64,000 bases of DNA from contig NZ_JARULD010000002.1 of the NCBI RefSeq assembly GCF_029688735.1, positions 372,001-436,000 of the forward strand, written 5' to 3'. Below the pieces are notes generated by a model, which was given only the letters and a program-made list of their open reading frames with translations, did not search any database and was not told the DNA's origin. Positions 19,784 to 29,496 of the stretch are shown piece by piece. The position numbers were made by a program, and so were the translations under genes. Origin of the DNA: Qipengyuania flavescens (lineage in GTDB: Bacteria; Pseudomonadota; Alphaproteobacteria; Sphingomonadales; Sphingomonadaceae). Position 1 is the first letter of the stretch, and each line of letters opens with the position of its first letter.

Positions 19784-20344
19784 ATGACCAAGAACATCAC
19801 AAGCTTCGCGAAGGGTGGGATCGCAGCGGCTGCCGTCGGCGGAATGGCGCTGGCCACAGCGACGCCCGCGCAAGCCCAGTATCGTGACCGCGACCGCGAC
19901 GGGATTTCCGTCGGCGACGTTATCGCAGGCGCTGTAATCATCGGCGGAATCGCCGCCGTAGCCAGTGCCGCGAGCCGCGACCGGGGATATCGCTATGACG
20001 ACAGGCGCTATCGCGGCGACCGCTATTATGGGCGCGGCAATCCGCGCGCAGCCGTCGAACGCTGCGTCAACGCCGCCCGCCAGGACGCCCGCCGGTATGG
20101 CTATCGCTATGCGCAGGTGACCGATATTCGCGATGTGGACGACACGCGCTATGGCTGGAAGGTCAAGGGCCGGATCATGGTCGATGGCAATTATCGCGGC
20201 GGCCGTTACGACCGCTACGGCTATCGCGACCGGTACAATCGCTACAACCGCTGGAACGACCGCGACAGCGGCAAGTTTACCTGCCGCATCGATCGCGGCC
20301 GCGTGACCGATCTCGACTTCAGCGGCATCCGCGGCCTTCGCTGA
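19784..20344 (+). CDS. Secreted hypothetical protein, first of a tandem paralogous pair
   Basis: The 186-residue product has a signal peptide ending near AQA (residues 29-31), then GDVIAGAVIIGGIAAVAS (residues 44-61), a hydrophobic segment that could span or insert in a membrane, then a Tyr/Arg/Asp-rich region. The C-terminal part (VERCVNAARQDARRYGY, then GWKVKGRI and FTCRIDRGRVTDLDF) shares its layout with the next gene. Both cysteines of that domain are conserved in the pair. GAGGAGAG precedes the ATG. The family is common in sphingomonads, but I know no function for it. Confidence 0.8.
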   Translation: MTKNITSFAKGGIAAAAVGGMALATATPAQAQYRDRDRDGISVGDVIAGAVIIGGIAAVASAASRDRGYRYDDRRYRGDRYYGRGNPRAAVERCVNAARQDARRYGYRYAQVTDIRDVDDTRYGWKVKGRIMVDGNYRGGRYDRYGYRDRYNRYNRWNDRDSGKFTCRIDRGRVTDLDFSGIRGLR

Positions 20345-20464
20345 TCAGCCGAACTAAATATCACCACAGGCGGTTCAGGCTCCATGCAGTCTGGACCGCC
20401 TATTTACGTCTTATCGTGTCGTCACGCGCGCCAGGTGGGGGTGCGCCCTGGGGTTAAAATTGTC

Positions 20465-21271
20465 ATGACATCCTTTCGCAAATCTGCAGCCGTTCCCGCT
20501 TTCGTCGCGGCAATCTCGCTGGCAGGCACACCTGCTGCCGCCGCGGACATGCCCGCTCCCGTCAGCGCGTCGCCCATCCAAGCCGCTCCGGGCTGGGCGC
20601 CCGGCGACGACACTTCGGACTACCACCGCCGCTACCGCTATCGCCGCCATCGCGGCGTGAGCGCGGGCGATGTGCTCGCCGGCGTGCTGATCATCGGCGG
20701 GATCGCGGCCATCGCGAATGCCGCGAAGAACTCCGACGACCGCCGCTATCGCGACCGCGATTATCGCTATCCGGACCAGCGCCGAGACGACTATCGTCAG
20801 GATTACGATGCGCGCGGCGTGGATCGCGCGGTCGAGATGTGCGCCGACGAGGTCGAGCGCAACGCGCGCATCGGCAGCATCGATACCGTGAACCGGACTG
20901 CGAGCGGATGGCAGGTCACCGGTTCGCTCTATAATGGCGACGGCTTCACTTGCTCCATCGGGCAGGACGGCCGGATCGACGCCATCGAGTACGGTCGGGG
21001 TGGATCGGGCTACCAGGGCGCGATGGGCGAGTACGACGACGCGCAGAACTATGACGGCGGGCAGGATTACGCCGATGCGGACCGTCAGGAAGATCGTCAG
21101 TACGACAGCGATTACTATTCGGCAGCGCGCTCGCGCATGGATGCCAACCCGTTGCCGACCCAAACCGACGCGCAGCCCGCCTATCCGGGCGGTCCTCTGC
21201 CCGGCGAAGCGCAGGACGAACCGGACATCGAATACGGCAATGGCTACAAGGGTGTCGGCGCCGGAAGCTAA
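20465..21271 (+). CDS. Secreted hypothetical protein, second of the tandem pair
   Basis: The 268-residue product has a signal peptide (MTSFRKSAAVPAFVAAISLA, cleavage near AAA-DMP), then a Tyr/Arg-rich stretch and GDVLAGVLIIGGIAAIANAA (residues 68-87), nearly the same as the segment in the preceding gene. The domain VEMCADEVERNARIG, GWQVTGSLYN, FTCSIGQDGRIDAIEY matches its neighbour in layout. A long Asp/Gln/Tyr-rich C-terminal tail is added. The start is chosen for the signal peptide; no strong ribosome binding site is visible. Its end overlaps the convergent membrane gene by 4 bases. Confidence 0.78.
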   Translation: MTSFRKSAAVPAFVAAISLAGTPAAAADMPAPVSASPIQAAPGWAPGDDTSDYHRRYRYRRHRGVSAGDVLAGVLIIGGIAAIANAAKNSDDRRYRDRDYRYPDQRRDDYRQDYDARGVDRAVEMCADEVERNARIGSIDTVNRTASGWQVTGSLYNGDGFTCSIGQDGRIDAIEYGRGGSGYQGAMGEYDDAQNYDGGQDYADADRQEDRQYDSDYYSAARSRMDANPLPTQTDAQPAYPGGPLPGEAQDEPDIEYGNGYKGVGAGS

Positions 21272-21888
21272 TCCCGCTCGTAAGCCGGCAGCGACAACTT
21301 CCATTGAATGGCGGCGAGCCGCAGACCGAAACCGCATGTTGCGGCGATGACCCACACGGCGCTGCGGGCGACAGGTACGAACTCGCCCGCGACGGTCAGC
21401 GTGGCGGAGAGCGCCGCTGCCGTCACGTAGAGCTCGGGCCGCATCAGGATCGAAGGCCTGCCAGCGATCACGTCGCGGATGATCCCGCCGACGGTGCCCG
21501 TCACCACGCCCATGACCGCCGCAGGGACGGGCGGCACGCCATACTGCAGTGCCTTGGCCGTGCCGAGAACGGCATAGGCCGTCAGGCCCAGGCCATCGGC
21601 CACGTCCAGCAGTTTTCCGTCCCACCATCGCGTCGGCGTGAACCAGGCGAGCAGGGCGATGGCGAGGCACACCACGGCGACCAGCCCGTCTTCGATCCAG
21701 AAGACCGGCGCGCCGATCAGCAGGTCGCGCACCGTCCCTCCGCCGACGCCGGTGAGCAGGGCGAAAAACGCTAGCGTGACGAAGGTCTGCTTCTCCCGCG
21801 CGGCGACGAGCGCTCCGGTCAGCGCGAAGATCGCGACGCCGGCAAGGTCCAGCCAGTCGAGCACCGGGGTCAGCACTTCGGCGTTCAC
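21268..21888 (-). CDS. TRIC-type (UPF0126) membrane channel protein
   Basis: The 206-residue product has about six to seven hydrophobic segments with the duplicated UPF0126 pattern: DLAGVAIFALTGALVAAREK and GVGGGTVRDLLIG in the first half, and VADGLGLTAYAVLGTAKAL and GTVGGIIRDVIAG in the second. This pattern defines the bacterial trimeric intracellular cation (TRIC) channels of the inner membrane, which conduct potassium in characterised cases. It begins within the stop of the PepSY gene (ATGA overlap), so it is the last gene of a three-gene minus-strand operon. Confidence 0.9.
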   Translation of the reverse strand: MNAEVLTPVLDWLDLAGVAIFALTGALVAAREKQTFVTLAFFALLTGVGGGTVRDLLIGAPVFWIEDGLVAVVCLAIALLAWFTPTRWWDGKLLDVADGLGLTAYAVLGTAKALQYGVPPVPAAVMGVVTGTVGGIIRDVIAGRPSILMRPELYVTAAALSATLTVAGEFVPVARSAVWVIAATCGFGLRLAAIQWKLSLPAYERD

Positions 21889-22601
21889 GCCGCGACCTTT
21901 GCCCGGGTTGAGACGCGAGCCTTACGGCGGCGGAACATCAGGATGCACCCCAACAGCGATCCGATCACGGCCAGAACGGCGAAGAGGATCAGTATCGGGT
22001 GGTGCGTGTCCTCGCGCGTTTCAAGGTCCATGATGTGAAGGCCCCACATGACGTCGAACAGCCGCCACCAGCGCGTGCGGACCGCCTCGATCTGGCCGGT
22101 CTCCGTGCCGACATAGACATGCGTCCCGTCCTCCAGCGCAACCTGCCACACCGGCATGGGCCGACGGAAATCGAAGGGCACATTGTCAGCCGAAAAGAGC
22201 TTGGTGCCCGCGACCCTGTCACCGCCCTTGATCGCTTCGGCCACGATCAGCCGTGCTTCCACATTGGACAGCGGGCTCATCCGCTCTCCATCGGCGCGGA
22301 AGCGGTCGCTGGTCCCATCCATGTAGGTTATCCGCGTAACCGCTTCGCCGCGCTCCATTTGCGTCGCGACCGAGCGGACCGGTTTGGTCCCCTCGGACGG
22401 CAGGGCGATGGCGATGTTCGTGTCGCCGGGCAGCGGCTCCTCCGCCACATCCTTGCGCAGGTGATTGCCGCGCACTTCCTCGATCGGCTTGGCCACCATG
22501 ACGAGGCCCGTTACCGTCCACATCAGGATCGGTAAGCCGACAAGCCAGCCGAGCCAGATGTGCCATTTGGCAAAGCGCCGCATGGTGCGCTGGTGTCCCA
22601 T
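21885..22601 (-). CDS. PepSY domain membrane protein
   Basis: The 238-residue product starts with basic residues, then a transmembrane helix (WHIWLGWLVGLPILMWTVTGLVM), a periplasmic portion containing PepSY-like sequence (RLIVAEAIKGGDRV, VWQVALEDGTHVYVGTETGQIEAVR) and a second helix near the C-terminus (ILILFAVLAVIGSLLGCILMF). This layout fits PepSY-TM proteins, often linked to iron uptake or protease inhibition. It lies 15 bases after the amidase gene and overlaps the TRIC gene by 4 bases. Confidence 0.85.
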   Translation of the reverse strand: MGHQRTMRRFAKWHIWLGWLVGLPILMWTVTGLVMVAKPIEEVRGNHLRKDVAEEPLPGDTNIAIALPSEGTKPVRSVATQMERGEAVTRITYMDGTSDRFRADGERMSPLSNVEARLIVAEAIKGGDRVAGTKLFSADNVPFDFRRPMPVWQVALEDGTHVYVGTETGQIEAVRTRWWRLFDVMWGLHIMDLETREDTHHPILILFAVLAVIGSLLGCILMFRRRKARVSTRAKVAA

Positions 22602-22616
22602 GATGTCTCGCCGTCC

Positions 22617-23951
22617 TCAGCCGTGCAGGATACGCCCGATCGCCTCTGCCGCGGCAATGCAATCGAGATCGGCCCACCTGCGCGAAATCACCTGCATGCC
22701 GCAAGGCAGGCCATCGGTGTCGCCCACAGGCAAGACCGTCGATGGCAAGTTGGGGTAGGTCGCCAGGCCCGCCCAGCAGAGCGCCGAGCCGCCCGGCACC
22801 TCTGCGCCGTCGATGGCGATAGTACCGTCGAACACCCGCCCTTCGCGATGCGGCACGGCGAGTACCGGAGCGGGCGGGGCAAGAACGAAATCATAAGTGT
22901 CGAACAGCGCCGCCCACGCATTCTCGTTGCGCGCCTGCAGGTCGAGCATGTCGAACCAGTCCGTTGCACTGGCCCGCTTGCCATCGGGCGCGGGCGCACC
23001 GCGCGCCATGGCAACGTTGAGAATGCGCATATAGTCGGCTTGCTGGCGCTCGAGGTCGGGCAGCAGGTCGCTTGATCGCTCTACGGTCACCCCCGCATCG
23101 CCCAGCGCGGCCAGCGCTGCCTCGATTGGTCCCTGCACGGCATGATCGGTCGGGCAGGAGGGATGGTCCAGCAGCGCGAGAATGCGGCATTCGGCTAAAG
23201 GCTTGCCATTGGACCTCAACGGCAGGCTGGCAGTAAGTTCGAGCAGGAGGCGCAGGTCCGCGCCATTGCGTGCCAGCGGCCCGGCGATGGAAAGCGCCCC
23301 GTCATGTCCGTCCGAGCCAGCCATCGCCGGATGGTCGTGCCCGTGTTTGGAGATCAGTCCCCAGCTCGCCTTGTGACCCCAGATACCGCAGAAATGCGCA
23401 GGCACGCGCACCGATCCGCCGATGTCGGTACCATATTCGCACGGCACCATCCCGCTGGCGACGGCCGCTGCCGACCCGCCCGAGGATCCGCCAGGCGAAC
23501 GCGCATGATCGTGCGGATTGTTGGTCCGGCCATAGACCGGATTATTCGATTGCCAGTCGGCAAGATCGGGCGGCACATTCGTCTTCCCGACGAAGACCAC
23601 GCCGGCGCGCTTCAGCCTGTCCACCACATGGGCATCGCGAGTGGCGATGTTCTCGGCGTATTCTTCGTGCCCCCATGTCGAAGGCAGGCCGGCGATGTCG
23701 AAGCTTTCCTTGATCGTCATCGGCACGCCGAACAGCGGCTGGTCGGCACCGGCGTTAGCCACATCCATGGTCCGAGCCTGACCGAGCGCCCGGTCGAAAT
23801 CGGTCACGACGACCGCATTGATATGCGCGTCGTCCTTCTCGATCCGCGCGATTGCCGCTTCGACCGCTTCATAGGGCGACATCTCGCCGCGGCGGATGGC
23901 CGTAGCGGTCTCGACAGCGCTGGGTCTCTTGGTCAGTCTCGGATAGGCCAT
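22617..23951 (-). CDS. Amidase (amidase-signature family)
   Basis: The enzyme should hydrolyse an amide bond in the cytoplasm. The 444-residue product has the full Ser-cisSer-Lys triad: Lys81 in MTIKESFD, Ser156 in [11 protein letters not shown] and the nucleophile Ser180 in [12 protein letters not shown]. No signal peptide is present. It is not GatA by context, since gatB and gatC are absent and the C-terminal half differs in spacing; the substrate is unknown. It is probably the first gene of the operon with the PepSY and TRIC genes. Confidence 0.9.
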   Translation of the reverse strand: MAYPRLTKRPSAVETATAIRRGEMSPYEAVEAAIARIEKDDAHINAVVVTDFDRALGQARTMDVANAGADQPLFGVPMTIKESFDIAGLPSTWGHEEYAENIATRDAHVVDRLKRAGVVFVGKTNVPPDLADWQSNNPVYGRTNNPHDHARSPGGSSGGSAAAVASGMVPCEYGTDIGGSVRVPAHFCGIWGHKASWGLISKHGHDHPAMAGSDGHDGALSIAGPLARNGADLRLLLELTASLPLRSNGKPLAECRILALLDHPSCPTDHAVQGPIEAALAALGDAGVTVERSSDLLPDLERQQADYMRILNVAMARGAPAPDGKRASATDWFDMLDLQARNENAWAALFDTYDFVLAPPAPVLAVPHREGRVFDGTIAIDGAEVPGGSALCWAGLATYPNLPSTVLPVGDTDGLPCGMQVISRRWADLDCIAAAEAIGRILHG

Positions 23952-24000
23952 GCGTTTCTCCCCGCCGCCAGTCTAGGCCGCGGGATGTGGCACGCAAGCC

Positions 24001-24822
24001 TTACTCCGCGACTGGTGGAGCTTTGCTTCTCGCTCGCTCGATTTGCGACAAGGCAATCGCGAAGCCGAGGATGGGGGCGGCACCATAGCCGATGAGCGCG
24101 CTGGGATAATTCGAGAGCACGGCAGCGATCGAAAAGCCGAACAGGGTTCCCGCCAGCGCATGCCGTTGGGCCATGGGAGCAGGCAGGGCGTGCAGGATCA
24201 GTAGGAAGCTCGCGACCAGGCAGGCTAACAAGGCAAGGGCTGCCAGTGGCTGCACCACCGCGACATCGACCAGCACCCGCTCGACGAAGGGCTGGGCGGG
24301 CAATTCCCCGCGCACCCACATGACCAGCGTGGCGAAGAAACCGGTCCCGGCAACGACGCCATCCTTCCAGTCGCGCTTCGCGTTGTAGAGGCCCATGGCC
24401 GCGAAGGTGAGCGCCAGCCCGCTCGCGGCGTCGGGCTGGAATGCGGCAGCGAGGATGCCCGCCAGCAGGATCGGTGCCGAATAGTCCTCGTCGCGGGCGG
24501 TGAGTGCTGCCAGCATTGGGATGGCCAGCATGCCGGCGTGCAGCGTGAATGGTCCGAGTGGCAGCCAGCGGGCGATGCCGTTGACATAAGGGCCGGTGAG
24601 CAGCGGTAGCGCCAGCAGGACGAGCAGCGCCACAATAGCGAAACGTCGCGTCTTGGTAGCATCGATCTGCGGCAAGAAGGCGATAAGCGCGAGGCCAACC
24701 ACTAACGTCACCGCATTGACCATCAGGAACGACGCGGGCGCGCCCATCAGCCAAAGCGCGCCGAGCCCTCCCATGACTGGGAGGGCGAGGGCGAACAGGC
24801 CGACAAAGCCCGCGCGGCTCAT
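24001..24822 (-). CDS. Multi-pass membrane protein of unknown function
   Basis: The 273-residue product is hydrophobic throughout, with about eight to nine predicted membrane helices and only short loops such as PQIDATKTRRF and YNAKRDWKDG. I do not recognise the family. The ATG at 24822 has no binding site of its own and overlaps the stop of a 19-codon frame that does have a strong one, so translation is probably coupled. It lies downstream of lpdA on the same strand, with 75 bases between them, and may be cotranscribed. Confidence 0.75.
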   Translation of the reverse strand: MSRAGFVGLFALALPVMGGLGALWLMGAPASFLMVNAVTLVVGLALIAFLPQIDATKTRRFAIVALLVLLALPLLTGPYVNGIARWLPLGPFTLHAGMLAIPMLAALTARDEDYSAPILLAGILAAAFQPDAASGLALTFAAMGLYNAKRDWKDGVVAGTGFFATLVMWVRGELPAQPFVERVLVDVAVVQPLAALALLACLVASFLLILHALPAPMAQRHALAGTLFGFSIAAVLSNYPSALIGYGAAPILGFAIALSQIERARSKAPPVAE

Positions 24823-24878
24823 TGCAAGACGGCAAGCCGAAAATAGCCCGCACCGACGATTGCGACGCTGCGGGCCAT
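24819..24878 (-). CDS. Possible 19-residue coupled leader peptide
   Basis: On the minus strand, AGGAGG (24887-24892) sits 8 bases before an ATG that encodes MARSVAIVGAGYFRLAVLQ, whose TGA overlaps the ATG of the membrane protein gene (ATGA). The spacing is ideal, and the downstream gene has no site of its own. The peptide is too short to assign a role and may serve only to start translation. Confidence 0.4.
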   Translation of the reverse strand: MARSVAIVGAGYFRLAVLQ

Positions 24879-24897
24879 GATCGGAGCCTCCTGCGGA

Positions 24898-26310
<1,413 letters not shown>

Positions 26311-26382
26311 TTCAATTCAACCTTCGCGTGCCGCAAATGCAGGATTTTAGTGTTGCGAGCGACATAGAGATTCAGCCGTCGA

Positions 26383-26420
26383 TGGCAACCGTTGCCAAAC
26401 GTCGTAGTAATTCATATAAG
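26383..26420 (+). promoter_or_regulatory. Promoter with overlapping palindrome (probable MarR operator)
   Basis: TTGCCA (26392-26397) and TATAAG (26415-26420) are spaced 17 bases apart. The -10 box ends only 5 bases before the ATG at 26426, so the transcript should be leaderless or almost so. The -35 box is one arm of a perfect inverted repeat, TGGCAA-CCG-TTGCCA (26383-26397), well placed for autorepression by the MarR-type product. Confidence 0.5.
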
Positions 26421-26425
26421 GGCTT

Positions 26426-26908
26426 ATGGAAAACGCAGATGACGTACCGCCGATCGGTCTGGGCACCTTGCTCCGGGCGGTGCTGACCCAGCTCGAACCG
26501 GCGGTGGAGCAAGCCTACTCCGCAGCCGACCCCAGGATGCGGTCGCGGTACTACCCGATCCTGCGGCATTTGCTGATCCACGAAGAAGCGAATGTCGGAC
26601 AGATCGCAGCAGCCGTCGGGGTGAGTCAGCCCGCGATTACCCAGACTATCCGCCAGATGGCGGAGGTCGACTTGCTGGACGTCAGAACGGGGGCAGACCG
26701 CCGCGCGCGAAACGTCAGGCTGAGCGCCTCGGGGTTGGAGATGGTCGAACGGCTACGCCCGGTCTGGCAGACCGTATCGGCTGCCGCCGACGGTTTGGAG
26801 CGCGACAGCGGCCAGCCGATCTTCGCCGCGCTCGAGGCAGTGCTGGAGGCACTTTCGAGCCGGGGTTTCGCAAACAGGATCGCGCAAGAAAAAGGCACCG
26901 ACACATGA
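26426..26908 (+). CDS. MarR-family transcriptional regulator
   Basis: The 160-residue product has the winged-helix pattern of MarR: LRHLLIHEEANVGQIAAAVGVSQPAITQTIRQM (recognition helix around residues 60-75) followed by the wing with RTGADRRARNVRLSASG. Terminal helices would form the dimer. No ligand can be inferred. Its stop overlaps the start of the S41 peptidase gene (ATGA), so they form an operon. A palindrome in its own promoter suggests autoregulation, and the divergent lpdA could also be affected. Confidence 0.88.
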   Translation: MENADDVPPIGLGTLLRAVLTQLEPAVEQAYSAADPRMRSRYYPILRHLLIHEEANVGQIAAAVGVSQPAITQTIRQMAEVDLLDVRTGADRRARNVRLSASGLEMVERLRPVWQTVSAAADGLERDSGQPIFAALEAVLEALSSRGFANRIAQEKGTDT

Positions 26909-27870
26909 GATTTCTTTCAGCCGGAGCTGCACTCTGCCTGGCTGCTGCCCCGTTGCATGCGGCTCCCGTAGACGAGAACGAGCAGCGCACCGCCTTGCGC
27001 GAAGCTGCCCGCATGATCGAAGACCGCTATGTCGCCGTGGAGCGCGTCGACAAGCTCGTTGACGCGCTTAAGCAGCTCGAGCGGGAGGCGACGACCACTG
27101 TCGAGGGCGAAGATTTCGCGGCGGCTGTCACTGCACGCATGCGCAAGGTTTCGGGCGACGGTCACCTCGGCCTGTCATATAGCGAGCAGCCGATCGCGGA
27201 GCCCGAAGAGCCCAGCGAGCAGCTGGCGCTCAACGACGATTTCGAGCAATGGTACGGAGCGCCCGTCAATAACGGCGTCGAGAAGATCGAGCGGCTGGTA
27301 GGCAACATCATGCTGCTCGACCTGCGTGCTTTCCCGCCACCATCGATGGGCGCCGAGACGATCGCGGCTGCGATGAATGTCGTCGCGCAAGGCGAGTCGC
27401 TAATTATCGATTTACGCCGCAATGGGGGCGGGGCGGAAACGGTCCTGCTGGTGATGGGCTATCTGGTCGATCCCGGCAGCCAGTTCATGTCGACCTACGA
27501 CCGGCCGAGCGACACATGGACACATCAATCGGTGCCCGACTGGGTGCCGGGCAAACGCTTCGGGTCCGACAAGCCGCTATACGTGCTGACATCCAGGCGC
27601 ACATTCTCTGCAGCGGAAGCGCTTGCCTACAGTTTGCAGGCAATGGGTCGCGCGACAATCGTCGGCGAAGTGACGGGCGGCGGAGCGCACCCGTTCGAAT
27701 ATCGCAAGGTCAGCACGCATTTCGCGCTCGACCTGCCGGAGGCAATGTCACGCCACCCGCTTACGGGTACGAACTGGCAGGATGTCGGGGTGACACCCGA
27801 TGTGGAAGTAGCGCAAGAAAACGCATTGGCCGTCGCTCTCGAACTCGCGCGGAAGGCTATCGGCGAATGA
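26905..27870 (+). CDS. Secreted S41-family peptidase
   Basis: The 321-residue product has a signal peptide (MRFLSAGAALCLAAAPLHA) and the C-terminal tail-specific/IRBP-like catalytic domain: LIIDLRRNGGGAETVLLVMG, then the nucleophile Ser235 in RRTFSAAEALAY and VGEVTGGGAHP. There is no obvious PDZ domain, so it resembles the retinol-binding-protein-like branch of S41 more than processing proteases. It likely acts in the periplasm or outside. It is coupled to the MarR-type gene by a 4-base overlap. Confidence 0.87.
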   Translation: MRFLSAGAALCLAAAPLHAAPVDENEQRTALREAARMIEDRYVAVERVDKLVDALKQLEREATTTVEGEDFAAAVTARMRKVSGDGHLGLSYSEQPIAEPEEPSEQLALNDDFEQWYGAPVNNGVEKIERLVGNIMLLDLRAFPPPSMGAETIAAAMNVVAQGESLIIDLRRNGGGAETVLLVMGYLVDPGSQFMSTYDRPSDTWTHQSVPDWVPGKRFGSDKPLYVLTSRRTFSAAEALAYSLQAMGRATIVGEVTGGGAHPFEYRKVSTHFALDLPEAMSRHPLTGTNWQDVGVTPDVEVAQENALAVALELARKAIGE

Positions 27871-27884
27871 AAAGGACCTGTCGG

Positions 27885-28187
27885 TCAGCCGGTTGATTGG
27901 GCGGTTGGCTCGTCCCCGATGCACGCTCTCAAGACCTCTTCCACCCGTGCCGGGTTGATATCCAGCTCTCCGTCGGCGGAGAAATCTTCCCGGAAGTCGT
28001 CCGCGCTGCATTCGCATGCGGCGTCGATCCGCTCTGCAGATACACCGACACTTTCGGCGATACCCTGACATTGCTCGATATAGCGCGTGCGGACTTCGTT
28101 CCCGATCGCGTCACCCGCCATTTCGGAAGCTACGTCGCACCCCGCCAGCGCAAAGCTGGCCGCGGCGCATAGGATGAGCGCTCTCAT
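27885..28187 (-). CDS. Small lipoprotein of unknown function
   Basis: The 100-residue product has a lipoprotein signal peptide with lipobox LAGC (Cys at residue 17), followed by a mainly acidic domain containing four more cysteines (EQCQG, DAACEC and RACIG), suggesting disulfides in the periplasm. I do not recognise the family. It lies 11 bases after odhB on the same strand and may be cotranscribed with the TCA genes, and it converges with the S41 gene. Confidence 0.7.
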   Translation of the reverse strand: MRALILCAAASFALAGCDVASEMAGDAIGNEVRTRYIEQCQGIAESVGVSAERIDAACECSADDFREDFSADGELDINPARVEEVLRACIGDEPTAQSTG

Positions 28188-28198
28188 GCTTCGGCTCC

Positions 28199-29455
28199 TT
28201 ACAAGTCGATCAGCATCCGGGTCGGATCTTCAATCGCTTCCTTGATGATCTTGAGTGCGGTGACCGCCTCGCGCCCGTCGATCAGGCGGTGGTCGTAGCT
28301 GAGCGCGATATACATCATGGGGCGGATCACGATCTCTCCATCGACGACGACCGGGCGGTCCTCGATGCGGTGAAGGCCGAGCACGGCGCTCTGCGGCGGG
28401 TTGATGATAGGGGTCGACATCAGCGATCCGAAGACACCGCCGTTGGAGATGGTGAAGGTGCCGCCCTTCATGTCTTCCATCGTCAGCGTACCGTCCTTGG
28501 CGCGCTTGCCGAAGTCGGCGATGTCCTTCTCGATCTGCGCGAAGCCCTTGTCCTGCGCGTCGCGGATGACCGGGACAACCAGGCCGTTGGGCGCCGAAAC
28601 CGCGACCGAAATGTCGACATAGTCGTGATAGACGATCTCATCGCCTTGGATGTAGGCGTTGACCGAGGGAACATCCTTCAGCGCCAGACAAGCGGCCTTG
28701 GCGAAGAAGCCCATAAAGCCGAGGCGGATGTCGTGCTTCTTGGCGAACAGGTCCTTGTATTTGCCGCGCGCTTCCATCACCGCCGACATGTCGACATCGT
28801 TGAAGGTGGTCAGCAGCGCGGCCTCTTCCTGCGCGCCCTTGAGGCGCTTGGCGATGGTCTGGCGCATGCGCGTCATCTTGACGCGTTCCTCGCGGCGCTC
28901 GCCTGCCGGAGCCGATGCGGTTGCCGTCTGCTGCGGCGCGGCGTCGGCGATCGAGCCGCCGCCGTCCTTCTTGGCCTGAGCAGCCGCAATCACGTCTTCT
29001 TTGGTCAGGCGACCGTCCTTGCCGGTGCCCTTGATGGTCGAAGGATCGACGCCGTGCTCAAGAACTGCACGGCGGACGGCGGGCGAGAGCGTCTGCGAAG
29101 CGTCGGAGGAGGCTGCGGGGGCGGGGCTGGGCGTGGGCGTTTCCGCGCGCTGTTCCTTTCCCTCTTCCCGCTCTTGCTCAGCGCGGCCCGCTTCTTCGCC
29201 GGTGCCAGCGCCGGTCGCGCCTTCTTCGATCACGGCAATAACGGCGTCGACCTCGACCGTGTCACCGACCGCGACCTTGAACTCCTTGATCACGCCGGCG
29301 ACCGGTGAGGGGGCTTCGACCGCGACCTTGTCGGTTTCGAGGCTGATGATCGGCTCGTCCACGGCGACCGCATCGCCGACCTGCTTCAGCAGCTCGCCGA
29401 CGCTGGCTTCGGTAACGCTTTCGCCCAGTGTGGGGACTTTGACTTCGGTGGCCAT
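28199..29455 (-). CDS. odhB: 2-oxoglutarate dehydrogenase E2, dihydrolipoyllysine succinyltransferase
   Basis: E2 transfers the succinyl group to CoA and forms the core of the 2-oxoglutarate dehydrogenase complex. The 418-residue product has one lipoyl domain with Lys43 in [10 protein letters not shown], an Ala/Glu-rich linker, a peripheral-subunit binding domain ([21 protein letters not shown]) and the catalytic acyltransferase domain ending [13 protein letters not shown], with active-site His389 and Asp393. It follows sucA by 41 bases. Also named sucB. Confidence 0.98.
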   Translation of the reverse strand: MATEVKVPTLGESVTEASVGELLKQVGDAVAVDEPIISLETDKVAVEAPSPVAGVIKEFKVAVGDTVEVDAVIAVIEEGATGAGTGEEAGRAEQEREEGKEQRAETPTPSPAPAASSDASQTLSPAVRRAVLEHGVDPSTIKGTGKDGRLTKEDVIAAAQAKKDGGGSIADAAPQQTATASAPAGERREERVKMTRMRQTIAKRLKGAQEEAALLTTFNDVDMSAVMEARGKYKDLFAKKHDIRLGFMGFFAKAACLALKDVPSVNAYIQGDEIVYHDYVDISVAVSAPNGLVVPVIRDAQDKGFAQIEKDIADFGKRAKDGTLTMEDMKGGTFTISNGGVFGSLMSTPIINPPQSAVLGLHRIEDRPVVVDGEIVIRPMMYIALSYDHRLIDGREAVTALKIIKEAIEDPTRMLIDL

Positions 29456-29496
29456 GTCGTTCGGGTTCCTTCTCTGGCCCTAAACCTTGAAACGGA

